Assembly: GCA_019188255.1 (NCBI GenBank)
Contig: JAETXT010000003.1
Location: 6,589,190-6,653,189 of the forward strand
Source of the DNA: Verticillium longisporum
Taxonomy: Eukaryota; Ascomycota; Sordariomycetes; Glomerellales; Plectosphaerellaceae
Direction: 5' to 3'
DNA: 64,000 bases
In this document: in pieces, positions 24,686 to 36,021 of the stretch
Numbering within the stretch: the first letter of the stretch is position 1
Layout: each line of letters starts with the position of its first letter
Notes under the pieces: model-generated
Told to the model about the DNA's origin: nothing
The model's input: the letters and a program-made list of their open reading frames with translations, nothing else
The model's database searches: none
Program-made: the position numbers and the translations under genes

Positions 24686-26427
24686 CTAGTCCCGCCTGCG
24701 GTACTCCACGAGGCAGCCATCCTTGACGCTGGTGAAGGTGTCGCTCAGCTGGAATTCCGACACACGGTGACGTCCATACTCAAAGTCCGGGCTGCCCTCG
24801 CCAGGGTCCACCACGCCGACAGCCTTGCGCAGGTCATATAAGTACAGAGTGCGCGCCAGCGTTACCATCATTTCGACGTAGGCCAGGCCTTTGCCGATGC
24901 AACCGCGAGGACCCACGGAGAATGGGCAGAACGCGCTCTGTGCAGCGGTCAAATCAACCTCGGTCGTGGCGCGGCCCGTCGACGCCCTCGTAGCGCCAAC
25001 AATCCACCTCTCGGGCTCGTAGGCAAACGGTGACGAGTAGTAGTTCTCGTTGTGGTGAATAGTGTAGTGGGGCGTGCCAACAACGGTGCCAGCGGGGATG
25101 AAGCTTCCGTCAATCGTCAAGCCACCTGGGAGAACCTCCCGGGGGAGCAGACCACCAACAGAGGGCGAGAGACGCATGGCCTCGTCGACGCAGGCGCGGA
25201 GGTAGGAGCACGAGTTTAGGGTCTGTCCCTGGTGGATTTCCTCCACATCACTAAACTTGCTGCGGATCTCCTCTGTGGCCTTTTGAAGAGCTGCCGGGCT
25301 ACGGGTAATGTAGAACAGAGTAGCGGCCATGGCAGTCGAGGTGGTGTCGGAGCCAGCAATGATACTGTCGGCTAGTCAGTTGCCAACGTTCTTCGAGCGG
25401 CAGGCAACACTTACAGAAGGTTAGATTCGCTCCACAACTCGGGAGTAGAAAAGCCCTGGCCGGTTTCGGGGTCCCGGGCCTTGAGCAGGTGGTAAAAGAA
25501 GTCGCGACGGTCAGTATCGTCGCCGAGCTTAGTACGCTCGGTCAGTTGACCCTTGCTGTATACCATGTAGCGAGCACGGCCGGCGGCAATCTGGGGGAAT
25601 AGGAACTTGTCAAGCTTGAGTTTGTCGACGATTGGCATGGTACCGCACTAGTTTTCTGCGTCAGCACATCATTAAAACCCGACTCTCCTTTGGATGAGAC
25701 CTACGATCAAGTGACGCTTGGTTGCGGCAGCAATTAGATCGAGCGCGAAACGGTTGTCAGGAGCCTCGAGCATGTGGAATGCTTTGCCGTAGGCAAGATC
25801 ACCCAGGATATCCATGGCAAGGTAGTTGCACCAATCCGTCATATTCTTGGGTGTGGACCAGCCCTTCTTCTCCAGATTATCGGCGCCAGCGCCAATTTGC
25901 GAGGTGAAGGTCCGTACGTTGGCAAGAATGTAGCGTTCCATCTCGCGGATGGCGTTGTCGGAGAAAGACTGAGCCATGACGCGGCGCTTTCGCGCGTGTA
26001 CGTCTTTGTCGCGCGTGTTGTGCGTGTTGGGGGCTGGGTGTACGAAGGCGTTGTAGAATTCGGCCTTGCGAACGTTAGAGCGGAAGCCATAGATCTCCTT
26101 GAGGGCCGTGTTTGAATTGAAAGAAACGCTGTTTGGGCCAAAGCGAACGATTTTGCCATATTTCTCATGCATGCGCCAGAACTCGAGGTGGCGGTCCCCC
26201 TTCCAGGCATGATATAACTGGTAAGCATCCGTGACTTTGGCAATGAGTGGCCCCGGGTACTTAGCCAGCGGGTGGAAGAAGATGCGATAGACAATGAGGA
26301 TTATCGTCTATGCCTCTGGTTAGATTATGTCTTCTTGACATGAGGAATTGCTTTGATAACGTACGTAGAGCGCCGCGGCGGCGGCGATTAGCCCAAGCCA
26401 GAACCACAGATGACTGAGGTTAGCCAT
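24686..26427 (-). CDS. Cytochrome P450 monooxygenase
   Basis: Four exons, 26427-26365, 26307-25705, 25647-25415 and 25364-24686, give 525 aa; introns are 57, 57 and 50 nt. An N-terminal membrane anchor spans residues 4-21 and continues into exon 2 (TIILIVYRIFFHPL), then PGP, the usual hinge. The I-helix motif AGSDTT lies right after intron 3 (about residues 302-307). The K-helix ExxR is Glu361 to Arg364 (DEAMRLSP), the PERW region follows, and the haem-binding loop FSVGPRGCIG places the ligand at Cys455. All key residues are present, so an active ER-bound enzyme is likely. The sequence resembles fungal P450s often labelled benzoate 4-monooxygenase-like or secondary-metabolite P450s, but the substrate cannot be assigned. 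It stands alone among housekeeping genes with no biosynthetic neighbours. Confidence 0.9.
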
Positions 26428-27482
26428 TCTGCTCTTTTTCTAGATCGTGTCAGTATCAGGTTGGCCGTGGTGGATCTTCCAAAGTTCACGCTGTTTGTGA
26501 TATAACTACCGGTAGGGACGAAGTCCAATCCAGCTTTCGAGAGAAGCAAAAAGGGAGAAAGAATTTAGACTCTGTCCGATGAGAAGATGAGAGAAAACTC
26601 CCCGCACATCTTCCGCCATCACCTCGTCATGCCCACACACCTTATACACATCCACCTCCCTCATCCGGGGTTCCCAGCCCCAAACAAAGTTCGGCTTACT
26701 ACGGTCCAACGTCTCCAAGACGCTTCCCCAAACTTCCCCAGCCCCACGACGCTGTCACTTGCCCCATTCGGCCGCCCACGGCTATCGGCGGAACGCTCAT
26801 CCATGGCCAAGTACCAGATTCTGCATGCGTTGTCTGACCTTGGTCCATCCCCACGATTGAGGCGTACGTATCGGCCGCCCAATCATCGCGGTGACATTAC
26901 CCACCGCGGGCGGCATTACGCGGAGCAGCGCGGGCCTGGTGGACGTCCACGCCTGCTTTCCGCGGTGGGTCTTATGCCGGAACACTGGATTGAGGTGGGG
27001 TCACTTCTCCGCCGCCGAAGGCACCATGCACGGGCCGACTGTCGAGCATTCGTATTGTTGCTTCAATGGTCTTCACCTTTCAGTGATTTCCAAAATTTAC
27101 CCCTCATCGTTGTTCTGCTGCTCCGTTGTCGCATGGCAAGTCCTGGCGAGTTTCCGCGAGTCCTGATGGTATGTGAGACGTAACATGCATTTGCGGACGT
27201 GGTCTACATTACTGTGTTCCAGGCGCACTATTGTTTCAGCCCTCTCATCGATTGAAGGTTTACTCAACAATGTCCCAAAGAGCTGAGGACACGGACAATA
27301 ATGTTACGAGGTCAGGGCCAACATAACCACACACATGGACGTGTGCGTGTGACTAAGTTATTTGGGTGTGATGATCATCAATTGTCAATTCTTCTAGCAC
27401 TTTTGTACAAATTTCATTTTACACAACATAGAAAAGACCATATTTTCCAACCCATGTCCGCCCCATTCCAGTCATTGAACCC
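26428..27482. other. Intergenic region between the P450 gene and cwh43
   Basis: About 1 kb containing the P450 promoter on the right of its start and the 3' end of cwh43. A 198-codon open frame on the plus strand (26587-27183) shows no motif and is compositionally biased (Arg, His, Pro), so I do not call it. GC-rich words with CCGCGG and CGGCGG occur near 26790-26970. Confidence 0.4.
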
Positions 27483-30400
27483 TCAGTTGTTGTAGTATCT
27501 GGGCTCATCGAAAACATGGTATCTGTGATCACGGACGCCCTTGCCTCGGAACAGTGCCGGGAATCTCCAACCCACAGGCACGTCTTCCTCATTGACTCGA
27601 CGGTTGCGGGTCTCGTCGTCAAGAGCCTCAATCGCATTACTCTCTGCTTCAGTTGCGGGAATGACAAATTTGGCGGCCTGCAGCTCTGTATCTGTAATGG
27701 TGCTACGACTGACACGCGCGTACGCCACTCGCTTGAGACGTTTGAACAGGATGTACTCGCACCAGCGGTCCCAGTCCGACGGGTCGACATCATGCATGCC
27801 CGACACATCGCTCACATATGTGTTGTAGTTGCCCTGGAGCGGCTTGGTGACGAGGTAACTAAGGAGGATCGCGGGGCGCGGGGTCGAGCCCATGAGTTTC
27901 GAGAGGTAAAGTGACTGCAGGCGGCGGTCTTCAAGGTCTTCTTCCTGACCCGAGTGGAAAACGAATACATCCACCTCGCGGCCGTAGACATCCAGTGTTG
28001 CATGAATTGCCGGCGCCAGCTCGCCGACAGGAGAGGGAAGTAGGTGGTGCTCTGACTTGAGGATAGGGTACTTGGAAAGGAGCACCACGCCCCATGTGTG
28101 CTTGTTGGGACCTGGACCATAATCGACATACATGCCAAGGTCCTCCGCAAGAAACTGCGAAGTGTCACGGTTGCCCATAATGATGCGCTGACAGTCCGTC
28201 TCAATGAGGGCCACGACATCGAGTTCCATTTCCTTGATGAGATCACGCATACGGTACTCGGATGACCACATGTCGTTGTCGAGCGCAAAATGAATCGTCC
28301 AGACGCCCGCCGTCATGACACGATCTTCTCCGTGATACGGCTTGTAATCGTTGGTTGGGAAACGCAAGAACGCAGCCGAGAGGAAGAACAGGTTCACTGC
28401 GATGGCGGCGGCACTGTGGAACTTACGGTGCCGGAATACTGAGGCTGATGGGCGCTGGGCCTTCTTGCGGCGACTCTGTGCTGTCGTCGAGCCAAGTCCC
28501 AGCACACCGAGGCCGATGAGCAGCATCATGGTCGCCATGACCCAATCGGTGTGCTCACGCACATAGGGGCCGCCCGGCACAAAGGCGTAGGCAACAACCC
28601 AGACAGAGAAGAGGACCAGAAAGTTATAGAAGAGAAACCCTAGGCCAAAAGTGATGACGGGGTTCCTCTTCGCAGCACTGCTGATGATTGGTCCCGCAAT
28701 GGCCATGAGATAAACCGTCAAAGCAAGCGCTCCGTAATAGCCAAACCAGTTGTGGTGGTAGGTTACAACATAAGCACCGGCGCAGCCAGCAATATATGCA
28801 GTCCAACTCGTGACCAAAGAGGGGCGGGACTGACCAAATAGCACGCCAGCTGTCATAGCGACACCCGTCAGCCAGCCATATGTGTTGGCAGTCGGTCCAC
28901 GAATAGGGTAGCCCTCCCAAACCCAGAGAATCATGGTACTGCTGTCGGAAAGGAGCCAGTGCATGCCAAAGAAGACACCACCAGTGCCGAAAGCTGCTAA
29001 TAAAGACGACCCACTGCGCTGGGGGTCAGAGGCAGATTGGCCGCTTGTCAGGGGCGCCTTGCGGGTGAAGCGAAGGGCGGCTAGCGTAGCAAGGATGCCT
29101 CCAATGCCGTTCCAGCCTCCATTGGCAGCGTGCATAATGGGCCAGACAGGGTTGTTGGTCCACCAGGCAAACTTGATGGCGGAAGACAGGACCAAACCGA
29201 GAGTAAGAGCCAGAAGTTTTGACTCAAGTCTTCCTTCATGGATAGACTCCGCATAAAAAGTGGTGGCCCAGCTCAAGCAGGCCATTGAGACACCGAAAGA
29301 GACGGCAAAGAGGCGATAGACTGGGGACTCGACCTTGTAGGCCACGATGGCTGACAAGGAAAGTAGGTGAACGATGCGCTGGTTGGCAACGACCATTCGG
29401 CGAAGAGGACCAATGGATAGCAGGAGTGGCGAAACAGAGGCCATGACGACCACTTCGTAACCAGAGAGGCCCATGTACCACAAGGGAAAGTACCAAACGG
29501 ACACACCCAGGCTAGTAAGGATGGTCCAGAAGATGTAGCCATGGTATACCTCCGCAACGGTGTCGATAGCTTCCGTCCAAGTGAATTTAACGGACAAGAT
29601 GCCGGCAGAAGCCTTTTCTTTCCTAAGTGTTGGCCATTAGCGGGGTGCCACTGTGACAAAGGTCCAGCGGATGTCGACCGACTTACTCCTTCTCGAGGAC
29701 TGCAGAGGGAACAGAGGACCGGTTTTCACTAGAACCAAAACTTAGAATCCAGTCCCATCGCGTTTTATTTCTTTGAAAATGTACGATAGGTACAATGTTA
29801 TTTCGGAAGCCATTGCACGTACCCCTTGCTCGCGCCCTGAACGTCCTTGATGATCACTTGGAATGTTCTGAAGTCGTAAGCCGTGACAGCGTCGAAGGCG
29901 ACATCGAAAAGAATGAGCGACCACTCGAAGAAAGCGTAGGTCGTATAGGCTGCGTTGGTCAGCACAGTGGCACGAGCAGTATTTCGGCGAACTCACCTCC
30001 GGGCACTCGGTGGACCTTGTGCTGAATGAAGAAGTAGATGAGAGGCACGAGTGTGCCAAAGAAGGAACTGGCAATGATCTTCCTGTAACGGATTGCCTTA
30101 GGATTGGGTGGGCTAAGGGCAACACAGCCAATAGTCCACGGCAGAGTCGCAACGATGTAGGAAATCATAAAGATATCATGCCGTTGGTGGTCGTCAGTCG
30201 AAGTGACGTAGGTGAAGCCACCGCAGGTTAGTGTTCGGAAGATGCCCATCGCAAAGATGAACTTTGGCAATGTTTGGCCAGGCTTTCTGGTGAGAAGATA
30301 CCATAAACCGACAAGGGCGAATCGAGGACCTGAAGTGATAGCGATGAAGAGCATAAAGAAGGACCGTTCGGGATATTTGTCGCCAATGGTTGCGGAGACG

Positions 30401-30655
30401 GAGGGGAACCACTCTTCGGGGTACCCGTACCACTCATTCTGGACGATCTTCTTGTAGTGGAGAGAGACACCGACGATAAATGCGCTGATGAAGGCAGCTA
30501 ACATGCAGTCAGTAATGCATCAGGTGATGGGGAGAGCTGGCCACCAGAGCCGAGGGGCACATACTGTAGGCGACGGTGGTATGCAACCAGCTCACCCACT
30601 GGCCACTGAAAGCCAGCACGACACCTCCGTCCTTATCCTTATACCTCGACGACAT
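27483..30655 (-). CDS. cwh43: Cwh43 family protein, GPI-anchor lipid remodelling (fused N- and C-terminal halves)
   Basis: Five exons, 30655-30565, 30497-29997, 29949-29823, 29728-29687 and 29622-27483, give 966 aa, close to the 953 aa of yeast Cwh43. Introns are 67, 47, 94 and 64 nt; exon 4 is only 42 nt and lies in the linker. Residues 1-235 form the PGAP2/Frag1-like membrane domain (WYGYPEEWFPSVSATIGDKY, RHDIFMISY). Residues 255-690 are a second multi-span membrane region (PVWPIMHAANGGWNG, WEGYPIRGPTANTYG). About 690-950 is an endonuclease/exonuclease/phosphatase-like lumenal domain (VVALIETDCQR, WGVVLLSKYPI). In yeast the protein replaces the diacylglycerol of GPI anchors with ceramide in the ER. 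Fission yeast splits the two halves into separate genes; here they are joined. It shares a divergent promoter with utp6. Confidence 0.9.
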
Positions 30656-31101
30656 TTCGACAGGATTAAAAGCAACAATAGAGGTTGTTGAACAGCATCC
30701 GAACAATCCGGATGCGAAGAAAACGGGGGCGGACGCCGTGGCCGACTAAAAGAGCGTTGGGAATATGGAGGCGGCAGATGGGAAGGAGAAGTGAAGCGAG
30801 GATCGCGTATTGTGTCGTGTTCGGCTGTGTTCGTCTTGCTTGTGACTACCTACCTACCTAGGTACCTACCTACCCAAGGTACCTTACCTTACAGCCAATT
30901 CGAGCATCCAATTGCTGGACGGATTCAGCCTCCATCCTCTTCTGGACTAGCACGCCGATAAGATTTGTTATCGCAAAGTCCCACCTTAACTTTCGATGGC
31001 GGCCGCCGAACTTTTTCCAATTGCTGAGGTTTGGTAAAATCGCTTGCCTCACGTACTTGACCGACTTGACAGCTTACGCCAGTTGGTCGATCAAGATCAA
31101 G
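30656..31101. promoter_or_regulatory. Divergent promoter cwh43/utp6 with TACC repeat and palindrome
   Basis: 446 bp between two divergent ATGs. At 30847-30889 a run of ACCTACCTACCTAGGTACC followed by TACCTACC and AAGGTACCTTACCTTAC forms overlapping palindromes around TACCTAGGTA and GGTACC. The same kind of element recurs in other divergent promoters of this window. Confidence 0.6.
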
Positions 31102-32359
31102 ATGGCGGGTGTTGCAGACAAAGCTCGATTCTACTTGGAGCGGTCAGTTCCTCAGTTGCGAGAATGGGAGGCGAAGGAAATCTTCACCAAGGTACACAAT
31201 AACCCCCCACCCCCATTCTTCAGCCGCGAGCTCTAACAGATTGCAGGAAGAAATTCGCAACATTGTACAGCGTCGCAGCGATTTTGAGCACCGGGCGCTT
31301 GCACCGGGCGTCCAACCTACCGACTTCACGAACTATGTCGCTTGGGAAATTTCACTCGATGCCCTGCGAGTGAAGCGCTGCGAACGCCTCAAGATCCGTC
31401 ACGTCGCTTCGCAGCATGCCACTCAGGCTCGGGTTCTGGCTATCTACGAGCGAGCCGTCACGAAACGCCCTGCATCAAAGGAGCTGTGGCTCGATTATCT
31501 TACCTATACTGAACGAATCAGGGCTACCAAGAGGTGGAGGAGGACTATGACCCGTGCTCTGAGACTTATGCCACGCGATGCAGAGCTCTGGGTGCTCGCA
31601 GGACGCAGGGCCGCAAAGAATGGCGATATGGGTACTGCGAGGGGATATTTCATGCGCGGCTGCCGATTCTGCACTGTAGATGGCGGACTGTGGATCGAGT
31701 ACGCTCGGTGGGAGATGGAGTGGCTGGCCAAGATGGAGCGCAACCGCAAAGACAGCAAGAGGGGGGGGAAGGTTGGTCCCTTGGCGGGCGAGCAGGTTGC
31801 AGAAGGCGACGCCATCATGTTCAACGTTGGAGACGAAGACTTGGACGATGAAGATGAAGGCGCAGCCATCATGCCAGAGCCGGAGGCCGAAGAGCCCGTT
31901 TTCGATGACAAAACCGCCAGTACACTGGAGCGCAACCCAGCCATGGATGGCGCGATACCGATGGCTATTTTCAACATTGCAAGGAAACAACCGTTCTACA
32001 ACGACGCAACTGCCGAGCTTTTCTTCAACCTGTTCACCGTCTTTACCAAGGTGTCGGCGCAATCCGTGCTCCTCCAACATGTGCTTGCAGCCATGCAAGA
32101 GGACTACCAGACAGCGGCTTCAACATGGAGCTGCTACACACGCTTTCCGCTGGTGGGCATCAATCCTTACACGGCCGACTTCCCCCGCGGTCTTCGAGAA
32201 GCCTTGTCCCGACTCAAGGTCGGTTTGGAAGCAACATCAGAGTCTACCCTGTTGAAGACGAAAACAACTGCGTGGATAGAGCCCATTCTTGGTTTGGAAA
32301 ATTTGGACGAAGGTATTCGGGTGGTCCTGGAGCATACCAAGGCGAAGTTGCTTGCATAG
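31102..32359 (+). CDS. utp6: U3 small nucleolar RNA-associated protein 6 (Utp6)
   Basis: Two exons, 31102-31191 and 31247-32359, give 400 aa; the 55-nt intron has GTACAC, a CTCTAAC branch site and TTGCAG. The N-terminus MAGVADKARFYLERSVPQL and the following segment up to FEHRALAPG match the Utp6 N-terminal domain. HAT (half-a-TPR) repeats follow from about residue 80 to 210 (RVLAIYERAVTKRPASKELW, then YLTYTERIRATKRWRR). An acidic linker (DEDLDDEDEGA) precedes a helical C-terminus. Yeast Utp6 has 440 aa. It belongs to the UTP-B module of the small-subunit processome, which acts on pre-rRNA in the nucleolus. It is divergent from cwh43. Confidence 0.92.
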
Positions 32360-32604
32360 CATTATAATCATTGAAGCTTGCCTGTTTTAGTATTTTACAG
32401 ACAGATCTGATCTAGTGTGCCTCGTTGTTCGCCGTGGCTTTTCCAGTTACCGACCATTTCATGCGCCTAATGATGGCTGCGGTGATGACAGAAAGGATTG
32501 TGCCGATATCCTCCCCCGGGACTGGTGCCAGACTTGTCGAGGGTCCAAAAGACGACGTTCGTGCCAACCATACTTTACGTGGTTGCCCTCGCTGAACTAG
32601 GGCC

Positions 32605-33398
32605 CTATAAGGTAGGCTCCTTTGCATCCATTAAGCTTTGGGCAGCATCAATGGCCAATATGGCATCCCAAGCATCCTGCCCAATGGTGCTGACAACCAT
32701 TTGGGGCTGCTTCAGTACCTGCATGCTGTCAAAGATGTGCTCGTGTTCGGCACTGCGGATGCGCCCGAGCCTGACGGGGCTGTTGAATTTACGCTCAAGT
32801 GTGACGTGAATACTGATAAAATCAAGCTTGTCGATGTCGACGTTGCGGGCGTAGCAGTTTCCTTGACGGATATCGTAGTAGGGTGAATCCTTGTCACATG
32901 CTGAATCTGAAATGGTCAAGTCAGCTGAAAGTCGTTCTGGCAGGGCCGTGAGCTGGGGTCGCAGACTTACATTCAGGGCTCTTCTCCCTGGAAATGGTGA
33001 CGATGCCAGCAATGGAAGGGCTATCCGAGACCGCGTGTAGGACGAGGACCCTGTCACCTACCTTCATCTGACGCATCAAACTTTGAGAGGGGTACGACCG
33101 GATACCTGCAGACAAATTGTCAGCTCAGCCACAGACAGCTGGCGATAAAACGACAGTCATCAACTGAGTACAGACCTTCGACGGCAAGCGGCTCATTACC
33201 GCAGTCATCGATTGAGAAGCCGGCACGTCTGCCCTGAATAGTACGATGCGGGCAAGCCTTGAGAACCCAGAGAAGACATTTTCCAGCCTTGCGCTCAATT
33301 TTCACGCCGTTGTCCCACAGAAAGGCTCTGTCAGCCTTGCTCGATTCTCTCTTCAAAGACTTTCTGCCTGCAGCAGAAACGGTCATGTTGCTCGGCAT
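32605..33398 (-). CDS. EVE (PUA-like) domain protein, THYN1-like
   Basis: Three exons, 33398-33176, 33105-32971 and 32906-32605, give 219 aa. Introns are 70 nt (GTCTGT, GCTGAC, CTGCAG) and 64 nt (GTAAGT, GCTGAC, TTTCAG). The EVE fold is visible in order: GKCLLWVLKACPH, GFSIDDCG, then RSYPSQSLMRQMKVGDRVL and IAGIVTI, SPYYDIRQGN and FISIHVTLERKF. Family members such as thymocyte nuclear protein 1 are nuclear and are thought to bind modified nucleic acid bases, which is known of the family and not shown here. The start is uncertain: in-frame ATGs also occur at 33386 and 33479; the latter would add 27 basic residues. The long N-terminal extension is Lys/Arg-rich. Confidence 0.8.
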
Positions 33399-33479
33399 AT
33401 TCGAGAAGCTGCGTCCACGTGTCGTTCTGTTGGCGCGGTTGGTAGTCAGAAGGTTGCAGTAACTTCTTCTACGGGCCAT

Positions 33480-36021
33480 GAAGTATGGAAAGTTGAGCCT
33501 TGGCGCATCTCTGATGGATATGGCGGGCGAAATAATGGAACCTCTTCGATGTGTTGGAGCGGGGCTGCTGAGAAGATAATCACATCGCAAGGGACAGGGT
33601 CAATGAGTTTTGTGTACTTCATTGTTCTTTCATTTATTTGACGCTGGAAGTTCAAGTCGTAACGGGCCGGTCTAGGTACCCAGGGAGTTGTAGACGCGAC
33701 GCATGAACGGCAACCATCATTTATCGCATTAGCAAGTTATCGGTGGTTCAAGATAGTATGTATATGCGATAGCACAGCAAATCAAACCTCCACTTTAGTC
33801 GTTTATGGAGGCTGTTGGGAGAGCTCTATCAGTACATCTCAGGTGAGTGCGGTTAAAAGCGCACAAGACGTTTGCAATAGTACTACGGATCACTTGAATA
33901 AGTGACCTCAAAGGTGTGTTTCTTATGGATGGAAAGAGATACGGAGGTAGGACCAGGAGAGAGGAGTTCCTCAGGGGGGTCTCTTCTATATACACGCATG
34001 ATAAATGGAACCTCACAGAATGTACGGTCCGTATGGTGGAGGGTCTACCTGTAGGTCTCCTCCAAGACACTGAGGGTACATGTGATAGAGCCCTACAGTC
34101 AAGCGGATCTGCATGTATCTAATAAAAAGAGTAGCGTCGCCCGTGACAGGTCATGTCTTGCAAGCCGAGAAGATAGCTTCATAGCCACCGAGATTTCAAA
34201 TCAACTGGCCTAAAGCAAGTAAGCCGTATCATCTTGGCCGTATGCTGTGTACGGTAGAAAGAATCATGGGAACTCGGATACACAAGCCAATAAACTATCC
34301 AGGAAGGCGCCCAGTTGTCCAGAGAATGAAGAGGTAATCCCGCTAACCCACTTCAAGGCGATGCATTACCTTGTGAGACAATCAACTTGACCCGGAGGAG
34401 AACTAGGACACGCAACAATCGGAACTTACAAAATGTCAATGAGTCTCAGAGGATTCCTCATGCAAAAGACTTTTATCAATTTGTGGCTGCCAGGGTTTAT
34501 GCTACACCTGACGGCAAGCATGAGGTTATTCCGGGTGCTTTTGCCGGCGAAATAGCCGGAAATGGCAACTCTGACATAGCGATCACAAAGAAGCTGACCA
34601 TCAGTTCATGCAACTAACATACAGCCACTGCTTGGAAGCTGACGACAGTCAGGAGTCTGCCTGCTTCAGTGATTGTATACTATCTCACCTCAGTACTCAG
34701 TGTTAGTATATGCAGATGTATATCCCGTATATCAGCCAGCCTGTCCATATGCGTAATTGGGTAAGCTGACTTGGATGTCGAATTCCATGGTGGGCCCTGC
34801 AAGTACCCAAGGATATATAAGCTCGCGTGAAAGGTGTTGCAATTCACGTTCTATAGATGCAACACCGTAACGAAGGTATGGAAGTTATGGTAATAAGGTA
34901 TAGTACTGACTCGTCCCTTTTCAGTATGGTTCCTTAGGTACCTATCTCGTTGACCATCGTCGTGTGTGCACGAGGCCCACTCCAAACCCGTAGAGTGAGC
35001 CTTTAGACGCAATGCGTTAGCCGCCCCACGACTTCCACAGCTGATTGGCCCACAAGCCTCCATGCTATCCACATGGACCAATCCCCTTTTGGATTGCACT
35101 GATGCGGCCTGAAACCGCCTACGTACCTGGTAGGTATCTTGAGGAAGCGCGACACGAAAAGCCCTCCCTGCTGCCTGGCTTGATTTTGCGTCCATCCCCC
35201 TCGATGCTTCATCCCGTTCGAGTCAACGCGTGGATGCCTCAGGCATCAACTACAGGGACAATCAGGAATACTGGCACAAGCACCAAGCTTTTCAGGTGTT
35301 GTTCATCAGTCGTCCTCGCCGTTGCCCATTTGCGCGCCCATCATCCACCCATTTCTGTCGCTGTTGCGCTCCAGAGTCCACCTGTTGAGGTAAGCTACTG
35401 CCCCGACACGCGACCTTTGCTCGTTGTCATCCCTCGCGTCCATCACACCCCCTCCGAATCCATCCAATCTTGTAGTGTCCATCTCCCCCGGCCCGATACG
35501 ATCCATTGCCCTGCTTGTCATTCTGTCATCCCTCTCCTCGTGGCGCCCTGCGTCTGCTTTGAAGCCATCGCGACGTTGTTCTCGACGTGGTCGGTGCCAG
35601 ATTTTTTGTCATCACTGCGCTATCATCTGACTGGCCACGGGCCTACGCTCTTTTTTTCTTCACACAACCAAACCCCCCTCCCTGGCCAGGCTGGAACCGA
35701 AAGCACCCACCTGTTTTCCCACACCCACACACGTCCGCCCCCCGACCTGACCCCCGAGCATCGCGTCGCGTCCATCGCGACCGCCCACCTCCGTGCGACT
35801 TTCATCATTTCCCTCGTCGCCTATCATCGCTTCCATCCCATTCGCATCCCGGTTTCCCATTTTCGCGCTGCTGACTGCCGAAGACGTCCCCAGCTGCCAA
35901 TGGGTTGCTTAGCATCAACCTTACTCTGAGCGCCTGGATCAACGACGCTGCCTCCACCAACCATAACCTCCACAACGATCCCAAGGCCAATGGCCATATC
36001 GTCGGCGCAGGCCATCCTCGC
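33480..36021. other. Intergenic region and CT-rich leader upstream of swi1
   Basis: 2.5 kb without a supported gene. The left half holds short frames without motifs. From about 35300 the sequence becomes strongly CT-rich, as expected for a long fungal 5' leader. A 294-codon open frame here starts at a TTG and has no domain. A GTAAGC donor at 35390 with a TTGTAG acceptor ending near 35475 may mark a leader intron. TTAGGTACCTA (34933-34943) and TACCTGGTAGGTA (35125-35137) recall the palindromes seen elsewhere. Confidence 0.45.

Noticed and set aside
26587..27183. 198-codon ATG frame between the P450 gene and cwh43
   Set aside because: Arg/His/Pro-biased, no recognisable motif, and in a promoter-like GC-rich region. 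Could only be rescued by homologues or transcripts.
30847..30889. Interstitial telomere-like repeat
   Set aside because: The units are TACC/GGTA and not TTAGGG; related only superficially to the telomere repeat.
35045..35929. 294-codon open frame upstream of swi1
   Set aside because: Starts at TTG, has no domain, and lies in the CT-rich leader; its composition follows the DNA bias.
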